DNA of 64,000 nucleotides from Sclerodactyla briareus (taxonomy: Eukaryota > Echinodermata > Holothuroidea > Dendrochirotida > Sclerodactylidae), in the NCBI GenBank assembly GCA_026419785.1, contig JAODTK010003721.1:186001-250000 (forward strand), read 5' to 3'. A model generated the notes under the pieces. That model ran no database searches. It saw only the letters and a program-made list of their open reading frames with translations, and was not told where the DNA came from. Both the position numbers and the translations under genes were made by a program. Shown here in pieces: positions 13,700-25,264 of this stretch (position 1 is its first letter; the number at the start of each line of letters is the position of its first letter).

Positions 13700-13800
13700 C
13701 TAACATGGCAGTATCTTGTATGGTGAGTAGACAAAAATTGCACCATAGGATTGCTGGTTCGATTACAGCAGAGGTATACTCGCGGGGGATGGTGGTACGG
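13700..13800 (+). mobile_element. tRNA-derived SINE head
   Basis: GTATGGTGAGTAG is A-box-like and CTGGTTCGATTACAGC (13754-13769) is a good B box about 30 bases on. No cloverleaf is evident. Confidence 0.4.
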
Positions 13801-14609
13801 TTTACCTCAATGGTTGTGTACAGAGTGGGTCAAATAGGAAGTAATAGCTCATGGTCCTCCTGTTTAGAGACTTTGCACGCATGAAGTTGAATCGGTTCAT
13901 ATTGAAGAGGAAGGCAAATCTGAACCTATTGCTTCAAACTCCATCTTCATACAACATTCCTTTGCAAGTGTACAGATTCACAATTAGTTGGTATTTTTGT
14001 GCCATTTGTTCTGTGAAATGGGCCCATTTTACTGCCAATTTTAGACTTCATACAAATTTTTTAGACTTTATGAATGGGATAAACATATACTCGGCTTTTG
14101 CTTTTTATTAAAACTGGCCGTTGACGCCATAATCTTCTGTACAGCCTCGGCTTGCCTCAGGCTTCTCTGACCTCTATCATGACAGCATCCTGGTTTTAAT
14201 TTTGGCAACAAAGGCCCTCGTATCTGTTTTTATCCCCTAAGTAATGTTGCTCATGTCCCCTGTTGAGTGACTTTGAGCGAACAAGTTTTCAAACATCAAT
14301 AACAATAGAATACGTAGGAATTGTTTAGGCACGCGGAATCGTGACTCGCGAAATAAAATTTGCAGGGGAACAAAGAAACTAGATGAGCGGGCTTTTAGCA
14401 CTATTTAGCGCGAAAACGGAAAGAAAACATTACGCTCGTAAAGCACATCCATTTAGGCAGGATGTATATTGCCACAGGATTATACCTCCTCATTGAAGAA
14501 AATTACAGAGTAGACGCAGTTCACCCAATGCGACAACGACCAAGAACGTAGGCTATGGCCTGTAGCCCTTCGAGATTTCCAACGAAATGGGCGACCAAAC
14601 TCTTTAAAA

Positions 14610-14890
14610 CAAAAGAGTGATGTACACTCCCATGAAGTGTGCGGGGGATCATCACTCCATTTCAGTCCATCTCACACTCCATTGTAGAAAATCTTCGCCC
14701 ATGATAGAGTAATACTTCACTCTTCTAGAGTGAATTCGAAGTGTGCTGGATACCACTCCAATGTTTCCATAGAGAGCACAGTACGGATCTTAGCCCATTA
14801 TAAGAGTTGATACTTCACTCTATAGAGAAAATTCCACTCTACATTCAAGGTTTGCTGAGTGACTACTTCATTAGAGTGAATTCACTCTTC
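14610..14890 (+). repeat. Tandem repeat, ~98 bp unit, about three copies
   Basis: ATACTTCACTCT occurs at about 14712 and 14810, and a related TACACTCCCATGAAGTGTG at 14622. TAGAGTGAATTC recurs, and each unit has short ACTTCACTC/GAGTGAATT inverted bits that could form hairpins. Confidence 0.6.
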
Positions 14891-14894
14891 TGCT

Positions 14895-16920
14895 TTTAGA
14901 GAGCATGCAATGGTGACATGGGCTACTAGACACGACATGACTTTTTCCGGGATGAAGTTGTCAGTAGTTTTGGTTATTTCATGACATGGGTGGGTCAGAA
15001 GGCTAGAAAAACTCCCTGGGCTGGTTGATTCCCTGAGTAGATCTATCCAACCGGATGAGGGAAATTCCCAAAACCTTGGGGAAAATTCCCAACGATCAGG
15101 TTACAAAATGCTTCAACAATCCATCATGCCAACTATTCGAACATATGGCACAGTTAGAATAATGCAATAGACTATGTAGGGGTCCTATTTACCAGGCAAA
15201 ATAAAGGGAATTGCACGATGTATGTGACACATAATGCCCTATTTTGGCATCAAATACTGAAATTCTCTGTATCGGTGTCCATTCGGCATTCCATATGGTC
15301 ATAATCGCGAGCTTCGTCGCGACCGCGATTCGAATTGCCACCCGCGAAAAAAAAAATCGCACATTCGCTGTGCCCACGGAATAGCCCAATAAATACACAG
15401 GAGCTAAAATAGTCTTTGTCGCGTATTCGGACAAATTCGCTTGCCTAGTAACAAGCACCTTAAACACCCTATATGCTTGCCTCAAAATGAACTGACGGGG
15501 GGGGGGGGGGGGGAGGGATGTTCATGTGGGGATATACAGTGAATGGGATGTCTCAGGAATGAAGATGAACGAGAGAGTTGGAGGGTTGAGTTGCCATGGA
15601 GTTAAAAAATGTCATCAACCTAAGGATTGCTGGTTTCAGAGGCAGCATTAGATGCTACAGAGAGAGTGTCAAATTTTTGTCGTGTTCATGGAGATCATGC
15701 AGATGCGATAGGGAGTACTCATAATCCATGCGCCAAACCAATGTTAAAATGGGTGAAGACAATGAGATACGTTGCAAAGTGATTAAGGTTGGCTAGAACG
15801 ATTCCCTGGAGATGCGTGTGACATTTTTGTCTTATCGGTAGGTTAGATCAGATTTTAAATGTGATTAAGGAGTAATTAATCCATCTGCCGACCAATGTTA
15901 AAGTGGATAGAAGCCAATAACTAAACAGATGTTCGTGTAGTACTGTCACTCACAACATGACTCATGTTCAAAATGAACAAGCGCAAGTCGAAACGTCTTG
16001 ATAGCGGCGGACGGCACAACAATTCCTGATGGTGATACACTGCATGTTCTCACCAATCCACATTATTGTTTGTTCACATTTAATTACCTTACTGACATGT
16101 CCTAACCTTGAATGGCTGGAACTGTCTACCACAGTGCCCTAATATTTGCTATCAGTGCCCCCAGCACAAAGTAGTACTCAACTAATCATTCCTAGGCCTG
16201 TATCTTAGCTACATATCGCCTACCCAACAGAACCACAACATGTGAAAACAACTCTCTTTCTGGGTCTAGAGCGAGAGGTTGAGAGAAAAATCATTGCCCC
16301 CTGGAACAATAGATGTTATTGTCAACGAGGCTGCCAGCGGACCTTTGACAGATAACGTAAACACTGCTCTGCAGAGGACTGCAGTTAATGCTAAAAAACA
16401 ACCTCTGTCACATTGTCACAGAGAACTAGCTCAATGGAAGTTGGAACTTGGGGTAATTAATTGGATTTAATTAAAATCTAATCATGCAATGCAAACAAAA
16501 ACGTAACCTCAGCCTAGCTAGTGGCATTCTTCATCCAACCACCAAGTTTCAACCTGTTAGAGTACGTTCAGAAGTTATGAATGAAACGTGACAACAGAAC
16601 AGACAAACGAACTAACGGAAGAACGAAGGAACAAACAACGAACAAACGGATGGAGAGACATGATGAATTACAGAGCTGCCTTACCCATAGCTAAAATATT
16701 TTTGGTTTCAAATGAAATAACAGGTGAAATACCTACTTTGTCTTCCTGGCAAATATTTTGCTAGACCTTCCTCAGTTGCCTGTAACTTCCCTCAATAATT
16801 GGAGGGAATTTGCCACAATTTGAGCATAGCTTTGTTCAGTAAAAGGCTTCTTTCTTCTTTGCATGTTACAGTAACGATTCTGTGCCTTAGACAGGCAGTC
16901 TCTTGATGGTCTTAGTGTGA
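14895..16920. other. Gene-free stretch
   Basis: A GC-rich patch with CGCGA motifs (15305-15360) and an AACAGACAAACGAAC-type patch (16595-16660) are the only features; no exon recognised. Confidence 0.45.
15496..15518. repeat. Poly-G run
   Basis: About 18 G then AGGG. Confidence 0.9.
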
Positions 16921-16924
16921 AGAT

Positions 16925-17000
16925 CAGATAACTTGTTGGTAGAGCTCCGGACTGCTAGTCGAGAAGTTGTGAGTCCAAATCACTTGAGAAATAGATCAGG
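16925..17000 (+). mobile_element. tRNA-derived SINE head
   Basis: TTGTTGGTAGAGCTCCGGA gives a strong A box with D-arm context, and GTGAGTCCAAATC a B-box-like site. The spacing is tRNA-like, but there is no full acceptor stem. Confidence 0.45.
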
Positions 17001-17462
17001 GATCGATGAGAGGTTACCGTACATTTGCTATTGTGTTAAGCTGCTTCCATTGTACTTTCGGGGATATGTTTCGGAGTACGAGTTCGACAGGTTATATAAC
17101 CAAGGTAAGTTAGTAGAGGGCGGTATTCACATCAAGGATATGATGGAACATAATGAGACCCTGAGATAGTAATAAATTACAATTCTATACTCTTCTACAA
17201 GACCACAATTATGTTTGCGTCTTGTAATTACGTTACTCCCCCGCGGTCTGTCGTGATAAACAAGGAAGGCACTTGTCTTTCCAAGCTGACAAGCGAATGA
17301 AAAACTGATCTCATGTTGTGGTGATCAGTTATTATTAGACTACTGAAGTACCCGTATTGCTAACTATCGATACCCATAGAATCAGGACAATGGCTCAGTA
17401 CATTTCAGCTGCAGTATCGCATCAGATCCTGGGAGTTTTTTCACCAATGCTCCACTGTTTTC

Positions 17463-19065
17463 TCATGATGTGGAAGCATGCCTATCAGCAAACTTTTCCC
17501 CTCTCTTCCCAGAGTATCCCCCGACGACGAAGATCTTGCCGTCGTGAGCCGTTGTAACTGCCAGGATGGACGGGAGTGGCAGGAGAGAGGTACCGCCATT
17601 GGTCCTGTGAGGACAGTAATGCTCTACCAGGTCACAGTCGATCCGTGTCCCCAGGTCATCGACCGGATTACCACCCACAACATAAAGCTTGTCTCTCACC
17701 CTGCACATTCCATGGAAGGCCCTTTTGTGGGGCATGGGGGTCATGTGGATCCATTTATTGATCTCTGGTTGAAGCACTGTAGCGAGTGGGTGAGTGTCCC
17801 CCGCCACACGCACCAGAGATGTATATCGTATCTCGTAGGCGGTTTTTCCTGCGTGTCGAAATATCCCCGTGTAGGTGTGGAGTATATTTTGACCAATAAA
17901 GTCGCTGCAGGATCGTAGCATTCCGCACTCGCTAACGATCCCATGTTTTTTCCCACGCTGCGTAATCTTCCGTTCACTGCAGTTAGAGAGAAAACCGAGC
18001 GACACTTCTGCATGGGAGGCAATATGGTCCATTCACACGAGTTTGGATCGTAGAGTAGAAATTGTCTACGCTGTCTGTCACTTGGCATTATTTTACTTTG
18101 ACCTCCGCGTGTAGAGTTTTCCATCCAGAAGGACTGCGGCATGGTCAAGGCAGTTGTATGGGAGCATCTGCCTCTGTTGGACGACATTATTCTCTTTGGG
18201 TTGAAACAAAATCATGTCATGGGTCGGGTGTACGATCACCCGCCCTCTCCTCCTGGATAATATACAGGAGTCTCTGCTTGTTTTCTGTATTGTGGGAAAG
18301 TTCTCCATCAAAGAAACGGTCAACGAATTCTCAGGTAGAGTAGGGGGCTCATCGTTATTCATGGAAGCTCGTAGCCCCATAGGAAGAGCTTTTTGTTGAT
18401 TGGTCGATTACAATGTAACCTAGCAACAGGTCAAGACATTCAAGCTGTTCTCTAAACTCGTTGACACACCACTTGACAATGGCCCTCACTTTGACTGACA
18501 TTGCACTTCTTGCATTTCATTCCTTGTGAGAATATTTTTTTCAATTCGTCAAGTCGTAGTTCATGAAGTCTCTCTCAGCTTTGGTTATGAATTCTCCGAG
18601 ATTGGCGGCTGCGAAAGCGAGAACAAACTCTCTCATTCTATCCATGGCAATTTTGTCAGCTAAATCGAGGACGAGCCTAACTTGAGAACAGCGGAGGAAA
18701 CTTTGTAAATATTCCAAGACCACATTTCGCTGACAGTAATTATTTTATTCTGAGCTGCCGTGATGATCTCTTCGACAGACTTCAATGGCAATTCGACTCC
18801 ACCGAGTGATCCGGTGTATATGAAATCCACAAACCCAAGAGCGTCTCCCCTATCCCTTGACTCTCGGTGTTTGAATGTCCCTCCATACGTGTAGCATGCT
18901 GAGGACCTCTCTTTAGAGTGTTGCTCTGACTAGCGGGAGGCAGCAGTGGGCTGGTAGTGTCTTGTTTTTCCGCTGAGAGGGTGACATCACAAAGCTCTCC
19001 TTTGTTCTGCATCGCATGAAAGTGCCTTCATCAACGCGATTGTGTCCGCCCTGCTCTCCATGCAT
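17463..19065 (-). CDS. Kelch-like protein (BTB-BACK-Kelch), intronless, frame-broken
   Basis: Proteins of this type are substrate adaptors for cullin-3 ubiquitin ligases: BTB binds cullin-3, BACK bridges, and the Kelch propeller holds the substrate. On the minus strand, an N-terminal stretch with ELCDVTLSAE, PAHCCL and ASQSNTL (18780-19030) is BTB-like. VVLEYLQSFLRCSQ and AANLGEFITKAERDFM (18541-18723) are BACK-like. Kelch units follow, with LYDPNSCEWTILPPMQKCRS, MTPMPHKRAFHGM, KLYVVGGNPVDDLG and KIFVVGGYSG down to the stop at 17463. The start at 19063-19065 is the first ATG before the BTB stretch. The total, about 1.6 kb, suits a 530-570 residue KLHL protein. At least five frame changes occur. 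With FARSB similarly damaged these may be assembly errors, but a dead copy is also possible because intronless KLHL paralogs are commonly expanded in invertebrates. I cannot assign the ortholog. Confidence 0.82.
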
Positions 19066-19266
19066 ACGAGAGAGGAGGGTAATCTGCAAGAACAAAGAGG
19101 AGTTATGATCTTGAAACTTCTTGGAAAAAAGGACAAAAAAAGGTGCATACCTGTAGAACATTGGTGATTCTCATCAAATGAAATTTATGGAACTACTGCC
19201 ACAAAATGAAAAATGTTCTTCATCTGTTTTATTCAAAAAAGATTGAGAAAAACCAGAACATTGTTG

Positions 19267-19830
19267 TTAAAGGACAACTGCAGGTAAATATAAATCAGCT
19301 AACATGAAACTAAATGTAACAGTCCAAACACGACGTTCATACGACATTCGTGTCAAGGCCTTGAAGTTTGGTATGTGTATTGGGAAAGATCAAGGAGTAT
19401 CCCATCATGCAACAATTAATAACATCATACTTGCACAACCCTGCAAATAGTTCTTGTTTTTTCTAAAGTGGCACATCAATTTTCAATTGAAAAATAATTA
19501 GTTAGGAGAGGGGATTGCTGTAGTGGGTTGGGAGGTGGTGATGGTTACTTCGGCGAGAGAAAGATAACAGAACTCCTATGGGAAGGTTGAGTTATTAAAC
19601 ACAATAAAAACAATGGAATACATAACAGAATTATCTGTGTTTTTTGTTCAAATGTGAAGTTATGCATATTTGTCAATAGAGATTCTGCCTAATTTTTCAT
19701 GGCCTATGGGACTAACTTGAAGGCGAAAACTCCACAGAGGAACATCGTACGGACATGGGGTTTGACTTGATGTCGTTTTCCATTTCCCACAATACAACCG
19801 CTATATTGTATCCAAGCAGTTGGCCTTGAG
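19267..19830 (+). mobile_element. MITE-like element, copy A (TTAA start)
   Basis: Starts TTAAAGGACAACTGCAGG and shares about 480 bases with 26844-27345, including the core ATCCCATCATGCAA followed by CATACTTGCACAA. Near 19815-19828 CAGTTGGCCTTGAGTTA could be a decayed inverted end. It has no coding capacity. A TTAA target is typical of Kolobok and piggyBac elements; the family is inferred only from this. Confidence 0.55.
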
Positions 19831-19834
19831 TTAG

Positions 19835-21305
19835 GTGCCAGACTTGTTTTATGACCCAACCTGCATTGCTAAAGTGTTACAAAATTAGGTGTAGAGCACA
19901 TTTAATATTATTTCAATAGAAGCTCATACACTAATAAAGTGCATTGTGCTTTTCACCCCAACTATTTAAGATGTACAAAGTGAAAATCGGACTGATAGCC
20001 TGAAACGAAAAATCATCGAATATGGCTGTCTTGACTATAAGACAACTAAAAATCAGGCCCTGATGATATTTGATGGGGTGTTCTATCAATAGTATGTGTA
20101 ATGCGATTCGATCCGAATAATTTTGTTGGTACACTACGTCTCAAAGTAAATTATTCCAGTAATGGTCTGATTAACACCCTTGTTCAAGTGTTCTTCATTT
20201 GCGCAGTGTGTGCCATTTGAATGAATACTGTGCGAGATTTGTTAGAGGAAAAAAAAAGGAGTAACACTAGGCACATGCATACTTATGTGATCATTGTCTC
20301 CACTCACTTTCTAACACCCCTCCATTGGATATGTTAGTCATTCTATTACCTGAAAGTGTGTATAATAATTCGTATGGCATTTCCGCATGATCGGAGTAAT
20401 AGTACTTCTATTTCAATGTCACATGTGACAATTGCTTGATGAAATGAAAGGATATATAAAATAAGTTTGTTTTTTTTCTTCTGAGAAAGAATTATGGAAT
20501 GGGATACTGTTATAAAACCATCCAGGGAATGCCATTTCTTGCATTTAGTGCCTCCGAGGACAAAAACTTTCGTGTTTCACCTAGACAGTAATTTAATTTT
20601 GTCCCGACCTGTGGTCGTCACCAGCAATTTTGATTAGCCTTCTGAAGAGGGTAATCCTTGGACTTACATTTATGTTTAACAGCATATTCAAACGGAAAAC
20701 ACAACCAATAATTTATTAACAATTAGTTAAGTACAAATATTAGGGAATGAAGTGTAGAGGAAAATAAGAAGTTGATGTGTTTATTGGCATGGCACATGAA
20801 TCCCCTATACTACTGCCTGCATGTTGTTTACTTGGTAAGAGTGGAACCATAGGGTGAGGGTGGAATAGATATGAGACCCCACTGCTACAAGGGCCTCTAC
20901 ATATGTTTTTGTTTTTTGTTTTTGCAACTCATGCTCTTGCTGCTCCAACCAAGAGGTTGTGCCATTGATGTTTGGTGGTCTGCTCACTCCAGAATGTGCC
21001 TTTCAGTGTTCAGGCAAGTTACTTAATGTCTCCACGTTGCTTCACTCCACTGGATGTCTTCCAGGCCACAACTGTACCTTTGAGTACCTCTGGCAAAAAA
21101 AAATTGCAGCAAGTTCCCAAAGCTGCCAGACTCATTTCCAAGAACACCTCGCAAGTACACTCGGTGAACTCCAGGGTCCGACAGAACAAAGAGGATCAGA
21201 AATTTCATGTTAACGTGACTGCTCACAGTTGACAGACGAGACTTGTTACAAATATCCTGAAGCAACTCACAAACTTTCAACAAATCCACGCAGGGGCTTT
21301 GTTGT
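19835..21305. other. Gene-free stretch
   Basis: Overlapping frames of 84-88 codons near 20960-21290 on both strands match no family I know; otherwise nothing stands out. Confidence 0.4.
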
Positions 21306-21307
21306 CA

Positions 21308-21368
21308 ATGTTCCCAGGGTTCAATGTTCCCAGGGTTCAATGTTCCCAGGGTTCGATGTTCCCATGGT
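21308..21368 (+). repeat. Minisatellite, ATGTTCCCAGGGTTC unit
   Basis: About four units of a 16-17 base motif in the + orientation. The reverse complement of the same unit forms the array at 21555-21775, so the two arms could pair as a long hairpin. Confidence 0.75.
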
Positions 21369-21522
21369 TGATACTGGGGCCGGATCTACCATCCTTTCAG
21401 AACGTCTGGCGAGAAGAGAAGGGCGATGGGGTGGATGGGGGGGGTTGCGGTACGTTCCAGTGAAAGTTTCCTCCTGGTAATGTGATGGGTACTCAATATC
21501 AAAATTTAGATCCTGAAGAAAA

Positions 21523-21775
21523 CGTAATTCATGATCATTAAAAATATACAAAAACAGGGAACATCGGACCCTGGGAACATCGAACCTTGAGAACATCGAA
21601 CCCTGGGAACAACGAACCTCGTAAGTTCATGGATCATTAAAAATATTAACAAAAACGGGGAACATCGGACCCTGGGAACATCGGACCCTGGGAACAACGA
21701 ACCTCGTAATTCCTGTATCCATTAAAAATATAACAAAAACAGGAAATCGGAACCCTGTGAACATCGAACCCCGGC
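21523..21775 (+). repeat. Inverted minisatellite within a ~90 bp higher-order unit
   Basis: Units GGGAACATCGGACCCT recur, and a longer unit of ATTAAAAATAT, ACAAAAAC, the GGGAACATCG units and ACGAACCTCGTAA is present three times (from about 21523, 21621 and 21707). It is the inverse complement of 21308-21368. Confidence 0.75.
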
Positions 21776-22004
21776 CTGATACATCGGTAGAAACCCCCCA
21801 CTGCATTTACAACACTGAACCATGAAGTGACGAGCAAGCCTTGAACGTCGTAACTGCGAGTACATCCGGGAGGGGATTCATGTATCTGCTGGGTAAACGA
21901 TGGACTCGAATGTTTGCTTACTGCTACCACTCTTTCCTCCCTAATACACCCCCGTGGAGAACGACATTACTCCCACATGTCAGCATCCTTACTGAACCTT
22001 GTAG

Positions 22005-22195
22005 GTCCAAGCTGAGTGGTAGGACTCCGGACCTCGGCTCATTACCACCTGGGTTATCAGGTGTTCGAATCCCCTTCGGGTCGTACAAGATTTTAAAAAT
22101 GGCACCTGATGAGCGCTCCACACGGAGCAGTTTGCCACGCGCGTCTGCATATATAATAAGCCCGACTGCCACAGTTAAGGTCAACGACAGGAGGT
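22005..22195 (+). mobile_element. tRNA-derived SINE, Leu/Ser-like head
   Basis: AGCTGAGTGGTAGGACTCCG (from 22009) is an A box as in Leu or Ser tRNAs; a long variable region precedes GGTGTTCGAATCCC (22060-22073), a near-perfect B box. The body continues GCACCTGATGAGCGCTCCAC. The acceptor stem is absent, so this is a SINE rather than a tRNA gene. Confidence 0.55.
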
Positions 22196-22559
22196 AGTGC
22201 CTCATTCCACGTACTTGATGAGTGATTCACAGCTGACTGAAGAGTAAGTGCAGTTCCAAGTCTTGTACCATGCTGGACATCGATAGGGGGTCATATGCTC
22301 GGGAAGTATATCGTCAAGAGGTCCCTCACTCATCAAATTATTGTGTCAATTTTTCAGCACATGTCATAATGTGCTATATTAGTGATAACCGGGCTGCTTC
22401 ATCTGTATAAGGATAGTAGGGACGCATCGATATAATGGATCTTTATAGTGTTATTAAAGTTCTGATGCACCCCCTCCTCCATAGTCACCGTATGTTCATA
22501 TATTCTATAAACTACCATCCTAGGGCCCAGCTTTAGGCTCCTTTGAGGATGCCATGTCG

Positions 22560-22628
22560 GTACACGAGGCGACTTAAAACGATAAAACTGATGGGAAACT
22601 GGTTCAGATTGAATAAAGCTAATAAATT
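22560..22628 (+). repeat. Short direct repeat, left copy
   Basis: ACGAGGCGACTTAAAACGAT and TTGAATAAAGCTAATAA are shared with 23360-23416 (ACGAGGCGACTGAAACGAT and TTGAATAAAGCTAATAA). It abuts the longer direct repeat at 22661. Confidence 0.6.
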
Positions 22629-22660
22629 CAAATTTAATTGAAATTTAAATTAATAAAATT

Positions 22661-22815
22661 AGGAAAAGTTCAGTCAGGATCCCCCAGCAGAAAATCATGC
22701 TGGGTGTCGTCCCCGCCCACTCGCGCACCCTATATCACGTGGTCGTCTCTTTACAATTTTTCAACTCTGGCCCTTATAGAACTTCTGTTCCTGAATTACA
22801 ACTGCACAATTAACT
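22661..22815 (+). repeat. Direct repeat, left copy
   Basis: Begins AGGAAAAGTTCAGTCAGGA, includes CAGAAAATCATGCTGGG and CCCCGCCCAC, and ends ACTGCACAATTAACT. It aligns throughout with 25111-25260, in the same orientation. Confidence 0.75.
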
Positions 22816-23512
22816 AATATTAATAGCAGATAGGGTAGGGACAATCGATCAATGTATCTTATATGCGTATGGAAATTTTGAACCCCCCCCGCAGTCACCA
22901 TGGCCATATATTTAACCCCCAGCCATAGGGGGTACAGCCTTTTGACTCCTATAAGGGTACGGATGCCATGTATGTTATAGGCCGAGTAAAAATTAATAAC
23001 ATGTGTAGGTCCAGCTTTTTGAAAAATGAGGGGGGCGGCACTTTTTTTCCTGGGACCCCGACATGCTTATCAAGATGTTTATTATACCAGATGGTGTACA
23101 CATGTCCCTTTCTAAGAGGCGGCCTTTATCATTCCTTTTTTTTTTATGGTTCTACAGGGTCTTCTAACTAAAACATGCTCAAATTGTACTTGTCAAGATA
23201 GCAAACTGATTGCATGGAGTTAGACTCTCAAAATTTTCTTTCCAAAAAAAGTTATTGGCTTCGAATAATGAAAAAAAAAAAAAAAAAAATGCAGAAGTAA
23301 TCTTCAGACAAAAGGAGAAGGGAGGGGACGCTAACATGAATAATTTTTATTTTTGCCTACTACGAGGCGACTGAAACGATTAGGACAGAAGATTCAGCTT
23401 GAATAAAGCTAATAACGAACATGTAACAAACGAGACTTTCAAGTCTTCAGATGGAGTTTTTGATTCCGTGAGTTGATCCTTGACGAAGACAAGGAATCTA
23501 TGCAGTCATGAC

Positions 23513-23550
23513 AGTGGTGTGTGTGTGTGTGTGCGTGTGTGGGGGTGTGT
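23513..23550 (+). repeat. (TG)n microsatellite
   Basis: GTGTGTGTGTGTGTG with one C and a short G run. Confidence 0.85.
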
Positions 23551-23599
23551 GGACGCCTAGCCGGTTAAAACGATACTAACCCGCCTGGCTGGATCAAGC

Positions 23600-24960
23600 T
23601 TATACTTAGTATGTGGGTTCGTCATGATAAGTACATGATAAGTACATGATGCCTATTGTTGGGGTCAGGTCAAAGTCATCTGAGGTCAAGAGAGGTCGCA
23701 AGTTCTGAAAACCTTGTCAAACACGATAAGTTCAGACTGCCTGGTTCCCGATCGGGTTGAAATCGGTATGCAGCTTCTTATAAGGAGTGCAGAACCCTAT
23801 GTTTTTTGTGGAATGGGGGTCAGATTCGGGAGAAAATTGGGAAATTCGAAAAAAATTGGATAATTGGGCCAATTTTAGCTCTTCCCGTGTTTAACCACAA
23901 TAACTCGACCCCACTCAATGGATGAAGTCAACTTGGGTATATGTTCCCATAATGAGTACATGATCCCTAGTGGTTTAGGGTCAGGTCAACGGTCATGAGG
24001 TCAAAGTCTGAAAATCTGTAACACGATAAGGTCCAGAATGCCTGGTCCGATCGGGTGGAAATTCGGTATACAGCTTTCTATCAGAGTTCAGGACCTCATT
24101 GTTTTTTGTGTAAAGGGGTAAGATTTGGGGAAAAGTCGGAAATTGTGAAAAATTGATAATGGCAATTTTAGACTCGTACCGCGATAACTCAAACCCACTA
24201 AAGGATAAAGTTCATCCTTGTATAGGGAGTCCCATAATGAGTAGATCCTATTGTTTTGGGGTCAGGTCAAAGGTCAATTTTTTTTATTTTTTTTATTTTT
24301 TAAAATCTTGTTAACACATAAGTCCAAAATACCCTGGGTCCGATCAGCGACGTTGAAGTTGAAACTCGGTTATGCAGCTTTCTGATGAGGAGTACATGAA
24401 CCCAATATTATGGTGTTGTAATTCGGGGGTCAGACTTGGCGGGGGGGGGGGGTGTGCAAATGTGAAAAATGATAATTGGCAAATTTTAGTTGTAAACACG
24501 ATAACCGACCCCACTTGGATGGACAAGTTATACGGGGTATGTGTGTTCCCCATGATGAGTACATGAACCCTATCGTTGGGGGTCAGCTCCAGAAGGCGTC
24601 TGAGGTCACCAGAGGTCAAAGTGTGAAAAAATGTTAAACAGAAAAGCCGGTTCGGATGATCGGGTAGAAATTTGGTGTGTAGTTTTATTAGGGAGTACAA
24701 GAACCATATTGTTTTTGGTTTAGTCGGGTGTGAATTTTGGTCCAAAATGAAGATTCCGGAATAGTCGATATTTTGCCCAATTTGGCTCTGTAAACATGAG
24801 AATCTCACTCGTCACTTGGATTGATGAGGCCCATATGGTATGTGTGTCCCACATTATGAGTACATGAGCCCTATTGTTTTGGGGTCAGGTCAGAGGTCAT
24901 TCTGAGATCACCATAGGCAAAGTCGGAAAATCTTTAAATTCAGGTGTAGGCTTCTTATCA
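23600..24960 (+). repeat. Tandem array, ~300 bp unit, about five copies
   Basis: The phrase ATGAGTACATGA recurs near 23620, 23950, 24231, 24553 and 24853 (spacing about 280-325). Each is followed by a CCTATTGTTTTGGGGTCAGG-like stretch, AGGTCA motifs, an ACGATAA-GTCC stretch, GATCGGGT, and a GCAGCTT-type block. Copies differ by many indels. Confidence 0.8.
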
Positions 24961-25110
24961 AGAGTATAGGAAAAAAGCCCTATTGGCGCGTTGGGATAAA
25001 TGGGAAAATTTGCCCTTGGTTTAGCTATGGTGTCAGGCAGAAGAGTCAAGGAATCACTGAACCTTTGGGCTTTCTGGTTCCAAATTAAATAAAAATCAAA
25101 ATAATAAATG

Positions 25111-25260
25111 AGGAAAAGTTCAGTCAGGAACCTCCCCCCGACAGAAAATCATGCTGGGCGTTGTCCCCCGCCCACCCCGACACTAATATCACGTTGTCGT
25201 TCTCTTACAACTTTGGTCTCCTTCATACGGTCCCTGAACATATAACTGCACATTTAACTT
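25111..25260 (+). repeat. Direct repeat, right copy
   Basis: Second copy of 22661-22815, 2.45 kb downstream, starting AGGAAAAGTTCAGTCAGGA and ending ACTGCACATTTAACT. The pair brackets the ~300 bp tandem array. Confidence 0.75.
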
Positions 25261-25264
25261 GGAC

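Noticed and set aside
24344-24808. 154-codon minus-strand frame
   Set aside because: It runs across the ~300 bp tandem array and a G run; no protein-like motif.
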